From Nageia nagi (lineage: Eukaryota > Pinophyta), in the NCBI GenBank assembly GCA_050084985.1, contig JBITNC010000001.1, positions 15,314,001 to 15,378,000 of the forward strand: a DNA stretch of 64,000 bases. Direction: 5' to 3'. The notes below the pieces were generated by a model, which saw only the letters and a list, made by a program, of their open reading frames with translations, made no database searches and was not told the DNA's origin. The position numbers were made by a program, and so were the translations under genes. Of the stretch, positions 57,235 through 64,000 are shown piece by piece; position 1 is the first letter of the stretch, and every line of letters begins with the position of its first letter.

Positions 57235-58680
57235 CCCAAAAGTAATTAGGATGATGAAATGAGGTGAGGGTAGAGCTCCCTCATCCGATCAACTGCATAC
57301 CATTTGGCCTTGTGTGGATGTTGGCCCTTCACTCCAATATGCCACACCTCATGTATGCCACTACGAGATGATCATTGCTTCTTTTCCAATACTACATCCT
57401 CAACCAACACATTCATGTGCTCAAGGGATAAATCCTCAATTGATGATATCATAACATTGTATCTTTTGCAACTAAGGCTGGTTCGTACAACTTCAAGTTC
57501 TCAACATTAATAATGGAATACATTTGCATATAGGGTGGTAAGTCCAACCAAAATGCATTGTCTCCAACTTGACCAATAATGGTAAATGGACCATACCCTA
57601 TTGGTTTCAACTTCTTTCCCTTATCATGCTATCCCTCCTTACTGAGATGAAGCCATATCTGATCCCCAACCTAAAATTTATGATCCACCCGATGATGATC
57701 ATGCCTCTCCTTATACTTGGCCTGACTCTTCTCCAACTGTTCTTTTACCTTCTAATGAATCAATCTGATCCTCTCAATAAAATTCTTTACCTGCTCCTCC
57801 TAATTATGAAGAACTATATCTCCATCACTTATTAAAGCAAAAGCCATATTGAAAGGTGATTTTGGCAAATAACCAAAACAAGTCTCAAAAGGTGTTTTGT
57901 TAGTAGAAGAATGTAAAGCCCGATTATATGCATGCTATATATAGTTCAAATGCTCATCCCAAGTCTTAAGATGATTACCACAATAACCCCATAATAGGTG
58001 TACCACTATCTTGTTTACCACCTCTGTTTGACCATCTGTCTGTGGATGAAATGTTGTACTCCTCTTTAGCTTAGTGTCCATCCTTTCCCACAAAGAAGTC
58101 CAAAATTTTCCAAGAAACCTAGAATCCTTGTCAGAAATGATAGAAGTAGGAAGACCAAAATGTACCCACACATAAGTAAAGAAAATATTAGCTACCTCTT
58201 GACCTGTCATAGTCTTTTTACATGGGATTAGAATACACATCTTACTGAATCTATCCACAACCACATATAAATAATCATGACCTCTCTTAGACATAGGTAA
58301 ACCTCCAACAAAATCCATAGAAATACTCTCCCATGGTCATGTAGGAATGGACAATGTCATATAAAGACCAAATTTCCTGTTATTGGGTTTGATTAGACTA
58401 CATAACATACAACCTCTAATATATCTAGATACATTTTCTTGTATTTTAGGCCAGTAACAATACCTTTGTAGATTAGCAAGAGTTTCTCCTAACACCAAAG
58501 TGCCCTGAAATATGAGAAGTATGAGCTTACCTAATCAAATCATTCCTCTCACCATTAGGAATACAAAGTTTTCCCAAATGAAAAAGTAATCCATCATGCA
58601 AATGAAAGTCATGATTTCCAACCTCATTACCAAAACTCAATCTATGATAGACATTTTGGAAATCAGGATCAACCATATAC
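57235..58680 (-). pseudogene. int: X integrase with C-terminal tail
   Basis: The core has MDFVGGLP (first Asp), IISDKDSRFLGKFW (second Asp) and TDGQTEVVNK (Glu), in 57935-58318, with the H2C2-type zinc part upstream (CMLC near 58400). Downstream the GPFTIIGQVGDNAFWLDLP block (near 57540-57600) gives the C-terminal beta-barrel. The remaining ~300 bp down to the polypurine tract read, with stops, as a Trp/Lys/His-containing tail (near 57290-57420) that might be a chromodomain-like end; this is weak. Several stops break the C-terminal third, including TAG after a His in a Lys/Gln-rich helix. Confidence 0.85.
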
Positions 58681-60110
58681 TATTCTTTATACCCGTCATG
58701 CATTAAAGAACTATTTTGTAGAATCACAACACTGTTAACCATTGGAGGCCTAAACAACATATCAAAAATTTTATTTTGAGTACCCTTCTTGTACTTAATC
58801 AGCAAATGAAATTGTTGCAAGAATCCCATCCAACGAAAGTGCCTAGATTGTTGCAATTTAGATTGTGACTGAAGATATTGCAAGGGTTGATGGTCTGTAT
58901 GAATTATTGTCTCTTTACCTACCAAATAGTGCTTCCATTTCTTAACACTTTGAACTAATGCATACAACTCTTTGTCATATATGGGATAGTTTCTTACTGC
59001 ACTGGTAAACATTTTTGAGTGATAACAAATCAAATGTTTTTCCTATAATAAAACTACACCCATAGCATATTCACTTGCATTAGCTTCAATTTCAAAAATT
59101 TTCTAAAGATTAGGCAAAGCAAGTACTAGAGCATTACTAATTTTCCTTTTAAGCAATTCAAAAGCATGTTGTTCTTTCCCTCCCCATTAAAATCCATGAC
59201 TCTTTCCTGTAATTGCATGAAGTGGAGAAGCCATGTAAGAAAAGTTAGCAATAAACTTGCGTAAATACTGCACTACCCCAAGAAAACTCCTAGTCTCTAT
59301 CACATTAGTGGGAGTAGGCAATTTCAACATAGCCTCAATTTTTGTAGGATCTATCCTCAATTGACCTTCACCTACAATGTGGCCAAGATATATTAAACTC
59401 TTCCTGATAAACTCACACTTAGACATCTTCAAATAGAGTTTTGCTTCCCTTAAAACTTCAAACACTTTACGAATATGTACCACATGATCTTTGCAATTAT
59501 CACTATAAATGAGAACATCATCAAGATACACATAACAAAATTATCAATGAAAGGACTTAAAACCTCATTTATTACATGCATGAAAGTAGCAGGAGCATTG
59601 TATAATCCAAATGGTAAAACCAACCATTCAAACAATCCTTGCCTAGTTTTAAAACCAGTTTTCCACACATCCTCTTCTTTAACTCATACTTAATGATAAC
59701 CACTTCTTAGATCCAATTTTGTGAAAATCCTAGCTTTTTGTAATTGATCCATTAAATCATCAATACATGGCAAAGGATATTGATTTTTAACTGTGATCTT
59801 ATTTAGTGCCCTATAATCAACACACATATGCCAAGTTCCATCTTTCTTTGGAATTATAATAATAGGAGATCCACATGGTGATGTGCTAGGCCTAATGACT
59901 CCTTGATCTAACAATTCCTTGACTTGTTTCTTAATTTCTTCAGTTTCCAAAGCAAAATTTCTATATAAGCCAATATTAGGAAGTGCAACATCAGGATGTA
60001 ATTGAATCTCATGTTGTATATCTCTTTTTGGTGGAAGTTCTTTAGGTACTTGAAATAAATCTTCAAATTTAGAAATTACCTCTTTTACTTCTTCTTTGTA
60101 TTGTGGTTCA
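58681..60110 (-). pseudogene. rt: X reverse transcriptase and RNase H
   Basis: The RT starts around [20 protein letters not shown] (near 59960), with the [19 protein letters not shown] and [11 protein letters not shown] blocks (59690-59900), then [13 protein letters not shown] and the catalytic [10 protein letters not shown] box (near 59510-59530). A frameshift separates the last two near 59540. RNase H follows with EANASEYAMGVVLL, YPIYDKELYALVQSVKKWKHY and HTDHQPLQYL (58800-59120). Domain order RT-RNase H-integrase confirms Ty3/gypsy. Only a single RNase H is present, unlike T1 and T2. Confidence 0.9.
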
Positions 60111-61752
60111 CAATCCTCGAGTGCCTTTATGATTTCCATTTCATCTTGAGATTTCACCATTGCAAGTACAAACATTTGTCCTATATTGATTAGTCTCTTT
60201 GCTTGTCCTACAGTAATCAAAGAAATATCCTTTTTCTTGTTTTGATGAGCACTAACCATGTATTCAACTCCATCTTTAATGAGTCTATATTTATTTTCCT
60301 TTCTATAAAATAAAGCATCTCTTTCCCATAGATAAGGACTACCATGCACAATCCCACAAATATCCAAAGGAACAACATCAAGTAAAACTTCATCAATGTA
60401 CTCCCTATTAATCCCAAATTACAACTTGCATTGTTGTGTTACCTTTAACTTTTAATTTTTATTAACCCATCCCAATGGATATGGGTTTGGATGAGGTTGA
60501 ATAGTGAGTGCAAGTGATTTGACATACTTTTCTACAATTAAGTTAGCTTGAAATCCAGAATCAAATAATGTATCAATCCTAGTCTTCTTAGCTTGCACCT
60601 TGATGTGAAAAAGTTCAATTTTCTTCTTTTCCTCATCTTCACTAGGTGTATTATGCAAAACCATACATGCCATTTTCTCATCTACATCTGAACCATATTC
60701 AATTTCCTTAGTAACAATATTTATTTGCTTCTTTTGACCTTTAGGTTTAGGGCGTAATTCAGGATGCAATTTCCAACATTTAGCCTCCAAATGACCTTCT
60801 TTTTGACAATGTGTACATACATCTTTAGACTTCTCTTTTGTGTAGTAGATGTAGTTTTCTTTTTCCCCTTCCCTTTGTTCTTTTTATAATCATTATTACT
60901 ATTGTTATTGGAAGCATTTTTCTTTTTCCCATCCTTAACAAAATTTCCCCTTTCTTCTAAGTGAGTGGCTTGTACACAAACTTTATCCAAATCATTTGGA
61001 TCAAACATTAATATTGTATGCCTTAAATAATTATGCAAACCACCAATATACTTAATAAGAGTATCTTGGGAATCAAGAGGAATACCTAGCATTATAGCTC
61101 TTCTTCAAAATTATGTAGTGTACTCTTGCACACTTTGCCCTTTGCCTTGATGGAAAGTTTGCCATTCCATGACTGCCTTTTGTCGAGAACCCAAAAGATA
61201 AAACTGATCTCTAAGTAATTGTACAAAATGGGTCCAAGAAGTAATACAAGCTTGAATTGATTCATTCTTACTTTACAAACAAATTTCCCATCAAACAAGT
61301 GCATTACCACTCATTTTAAGAGTTGCTAATTGGATTTTATCCTCATCTCTTACAATTCTTTGAATTCTATAATATACCTCAATTTATTTAATCCAATGGT
61401 CTAACTTCTCAGCATTCACTTCTCCAATAAAAGTAGGCAAATCAAATTTAACTTCCAATTTCAAAGGAGAACTTTGGAAAACACTATGTGTAACATCATT
61501 ATCAATTTTATTAACTTCACTAGTTTCACCTTCATTTTTCTTGTGTTGTTGTTCTTGAAAGTGTTGGAATTGTAGAGACATCTTCTGGAACATTATGGAG
61601 AGATCAGCAATTTGCTTTTCCACATTAGACCCTCCTTCATTGGCCATGGCTCTAAGCTCTCTTTGCTTCTTTAGCCAAACTCTAGAACTAATTTCTGGAT
61701 CCTCCTCCATAAATTCTCCTTCTCCTTTATTGCTTTGTGACCTAGTATACAT
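60111..61752 (-). pseudogene. gag: X gag and protease
   Basis: Gag begins at ATG 61750-61752 (MYTRSQSNKGEGEFMEED...). The coiled-coil part has SIMFQKMSLQFQHFQEQQ (near 61560). The capsid-like part reaches about 60960, followed by an Asn/Lys-rich stretch and a CCHC knuckle (CTHCQKEGHLEAKC, near 60775-60820). The protease has TLFDSGFQANLIVEKYV (near 60520-60575) with the catalytic Asp-Ser-Gly. A further conserved block ([18 protein letters not shown], near 60280-60340) leads to RT. Stops and frame changes near 61380, 61310, 61092, 60452 and 60420 break it. Gag and pol appear to have been one polyprotein. Confidence 0.88.
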
Positions 61753-61817
61753 GCAAGAACACTTTCCAAACACCAACAATAATCTCAAAAATATAGGTTA
61801 TCCTAATGATTTCAACT

Positions 61818-61829
61818 GCTCTGATACCA
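61818..61829 (-). other. Primer-binding site of X
   Basis: Minus-strand TGGTATCAGAGC (initiator tRNA-Met) just inside the right (5') LTR. Confidence 0.92.
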
Positions 61830-61833
61830 AACT

Positions 61834-62990
61834 TGATCCATAAAGTATAAGATTAAAATTTCAATTTAACCTTTTCTAAGGATCAATTCACACTTAAAAT
61901 AATTAAGTGCTTGTAAAGGAAAATCAGGAACAAATTTGTAAACATAGGAAGAGAAAAGCATTCACCATAGAAAGAGACAAGCAAAATTATCCTGGTTCAC
62001 CTAGTGTAAGCTATGTTTAGCTCAAAAGCTCTCTACTATTAGTGGGTGGAATCACTTTACAAGACCTCCACAGTCCTTCAAAATCTCCTCTCACATTCAC
62101 AACACACTCATAGCTTTGAAAATCACAACAAGAACTGAAAACAACTTTCCTGAAATCCTCCCTTTCTCTCCCTCCTTTTTGCTCCCCTTTTTATACAATT
62201 TTTGGGGCTAAAATTAAAGATTATTACAACTAGGAAATTTAATACAAAACCTATTTTTAGATAGCCATGAGCCTCCTTGATCTTCATGTCAAATTTGGAC
62301 TCAAATGGTTGTAAAAATCTCCCCAAAATGAGCTCTAAAATCAAAATGATATCCTCACTAGATTGTTTTAGGCTTAAGAATTAAATTAGCTTAATAATAG
62401 GACCTTAGGTGAGTTAAAATCATCATAAACATTTGAAAACACAAAAAATACATCAAAAAAACTAAAATTGGGTGGGTGCATTGTGGTGACAACATGTGGC
62501 ATGCTTAGAGGAAGTCAACCTCCTATTGACTAGCAGTGTTGGCTCCAAATTTGGGTGGCTTGGCTGGCGGTCTCATGGGCAGCTTGGCTGGCGGTCTCGT
62601 GGGTGGCTTGGCTGGCAATCTTATGGGTGGCTTGGCTTGTGGTCTCCAAATGTGGTCACCACATTTCAATTCCATGCGGGCCCCTCTTTCACCTACCTCA
62701 TCACCTCCATGTGGTCCTTATCATGCCTCACCTCCTCCTATGTGGTTTGTACGGTGGCAGGCGGGTCCCCTCTACAATGGCCCCCCAAAACATTTAAATA
62801 TATATATATATTTTTAATCCTTTTAATTTTTTTTCTCAAAATACACAAATGGAATTAATATCATATCTTCCCCATATGGACTCGAATTTATGATCCAAAA
62901 GAAGTGTCGAAAAGCTAAATACAAGGTGATCATAATGAACACACTAAAATGGAGATTACTAAATGTCAAAGGGATCCAAATTTTGGAGCA
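61834..62990 (-). repeat. Right (5') LTR of X
   Basis: 1157 bp, plus-strand TGATCCATAAAG...TTTTGGAGCA, several percent different from the left LTR. It contains the same ~24-30 bp repeat (62553-62650) and a shorter TA run near 62797-62812. Confidence 0.9.
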
Positions 62991-63587
62991 TAAGGCAAAA
63001 AGGCATGACTCTATAACAATAAGTACACAAGGGGTAGGGAAGGCTATTTTATGTTGATCATTAAGGTTAACCCAAATTTGGTTACAGCTAAAAAAATCAT
63101 CCATAAGGGATAAAATCTCATACGTAGTAGTGTTGTCAACAAAGATATTGATATTGGGTAGAGGAAAATCTTCCTTAGGACACACCTTATTAAGATCACA
63201 AAAATCTCTGCAAATATGAATACAACCATTAGACTTAATGAAAGGAACCATATTTGAAACCCACTTGGGGTAATCAACATATTCGATGAAGCAAGCCTCC
63301 AAAAGCCTTTGACACTTATCTTTGATCAAAAGGGATTGCATTGGATTGAATTTCCTATGCTTTTGCTTGATTGATTTGGCATCAAGATAAGTTACATTAT
63401 GCACCATAAGGTTTGGATCTAAGCTTGGCATATCATCATAACTAAAGATAAAGAGTTTACAAAACTTGAATAAAATGGATTTAGCTTTATCATACTTAGA
63501 ATCATTCAAAATATCACCAACATAAACAATCTTAGGGTTCTCATGATCATTACTAATGTTGATATAGACTAGGGCCCTAACATGCAT
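62991..63587 (-). pseudogene. rt: T2 reverse transcriptase, N-terminal half (broken)
   Basis: INISNDHENPKIVYVGDIL, then FSYDDMPSLDPNLMVHNV, WVSNMVPFIKSNGCIHICRD, VCPKEDFPLPNINIFVD and LNDQHKIAFPTP match the T1 RT in order. After a frame change the CYRVMPF block can still be read (near 63000), and the sequence then stops at X (62990). The catalytic YVDD part is not present on either side of X. Confidence 0.85.
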
Positions 63588-64000
63588 GTGGGACCCATCT
63601 TCAAGTTATTTAAGGATGGGAAGATATGAGTAATCATCTTTAGTGGGATCAAAAATATATGACATAAATCTTTAAAAATATGGCTTATCAAAGGACCAAT
63701 GAGAGGGAAGAAAAACATCATATGGTGAAAAGAAACCCGATGGTGGCAAGGAGAAATATGTGGATTCAAGACTAACACCATTCAAAAAATCACCATCAAG
63801 GGGGTGATAGAAAGAATCAAGCTCATGGATATAGACCATATTGATAGAAATAATCATGTTTGAAAGTAAGGGATAATCAAAGAAATCTAAATGAATAGAG
63901 CAATATGATGATATAGTACTAAAAGGATGAAAATAAAGATCAACATAATCAGCATCAAAAGATTGATCATGAATGTCAAAGTTGGCAAACTCCTCATCAA
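63588..64000 (-). pseudogene. T2 protease-RT linker, runs off the window
   Basis: With a stop near 63606 and a frame change, the minus strand gives an acidic, Asp/Tyr/Phe-rich linker (for example YIHELDSFYHPLDGDFLNG near 63780-63840) like the linker before RT in T1. The protease and gag of T2 would lie beyond 64000. Confidence 0.6.

Larger units (their letters stand above)
55895..62990 (-). mobile_element. X: Ty3/gypsy element, former tandem copy truncated by deletion
   Basis: Two LTRs (56030-57205 and 61834-62990) with perfect inverted ends TGATCC/GGATCA on the left LTR bound a complete minus-strand gag-pol. To the left of the left LTR lies not target DNA but a second primer-binding site and the first codons of a second gag (55895-56029), and then T2 RNase H. 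X was therefore once LTR-internal-LTR-internal-(LTR), and a deletion removed the rest of the second internal region plus about 0.5 kb of T2. The right edge at 62990 joins T2 RT directly. Element order: 5' LTR on the right. Confidence 0.82.
25386..64000 (-). mobile_element. T2: old Tat-type Ty3/gypsy element, interrupted by T1 and X; left limit approximate, runs off the right end
   Basis: Pieces in one orientation join into one element when the inserts T1 (29084-48755) and X (55895-62990) are removed. On the minus strand these are a protease-RT linker and RT (62991-64000), RNase H and a second, archaeal-type RNase H (about 55000-55894), integrase (53656-54970), a long 3' region (48756-53655 plus 26286-29083), and a polypurine tract next to an LTR end at 26285. 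Two RNase H domains are the mark of the Tat lineage (Ogre, Grande and relatives). T2 pol is far more decayed than that of T1. The left LTR limit is not defined, and the 5' LTR lies outside the window. Confidence 0.75.

Overview
This window is plant nuclear DNA made almost wholly of LTR retrotransposons. The evidence is Ty1/copia and Ty3/gypsy polyproteins, tRNA-type primer-binding sites, very long LTRs, AT-rich spacers and no recognisable host gene. The size and nesting of the elements suggest a large plant genome, possibly a gymnosperm, but the sequence alone does not fix the species.

Layout, left to right. (1) 1-1433: AT-rich flank. (2) 1434-17147: a plus-strand copia element of Sirevirus type in tandem form, LTR-internal-LTR-internal-LTR. 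The middle LTR is a hybrid: its left part matches the right-hand LTR and its last ~200 bp match the left-hand LTR. This is the footprint of an unequal LTR-LTR crossover that duplicated an already dead element. (3) 17148-19733: AT-rich spacer. (4) 19734-25385: a minus-strand LTR element with two ~475 bp LTRs, a primer-binding site and a polypurine tract but no coding capacity (LARD-like). (5) From about 25.4-26.3 kb to beyond the right end: an old minus-strand Ty3/gypsy element of the Tat type ('T2'). It is broken by two younger insertions and a deletion. T2 carries, on the opposite (plus) strand between pol and its 3' LTR, a decayed gene resembling the plant mobile domain family. (6) 29084-48755: 'T1', a 19.7 kb minus-strand Tat-type element inserted in T2, with a 5-bp target duplication, 2.7 kb LTRs holding a ~124 bp tandem repeat, gag, protease, RT, two RNase H domains and integrase. 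Just after pol it has an extra sense ORF of 339 codons containing two copies of one ~50-residue module, which I do not recognise. (7) 55895-62990: 'X', a second minus-strand Ty3/gypsy element. It was also once tandem: beyond its 3' LTR lie another primer-binding site and the start of a second gag, then a deletion junction into T2 RNase H.

All elements look inactive. Many breaks are stop codons at positions expected to be glutamine (CAG/CAA to TAG/TAA), as cytosine deamination in silenced DNA would produce. The observations most worth checking are the hybrid LTR, the duplicated-module ORF of T1, the antisense gene of T2, and a stretch of LTR sequence shared by the copia and Tat-type elements although their proteins belong to different superfamilies.
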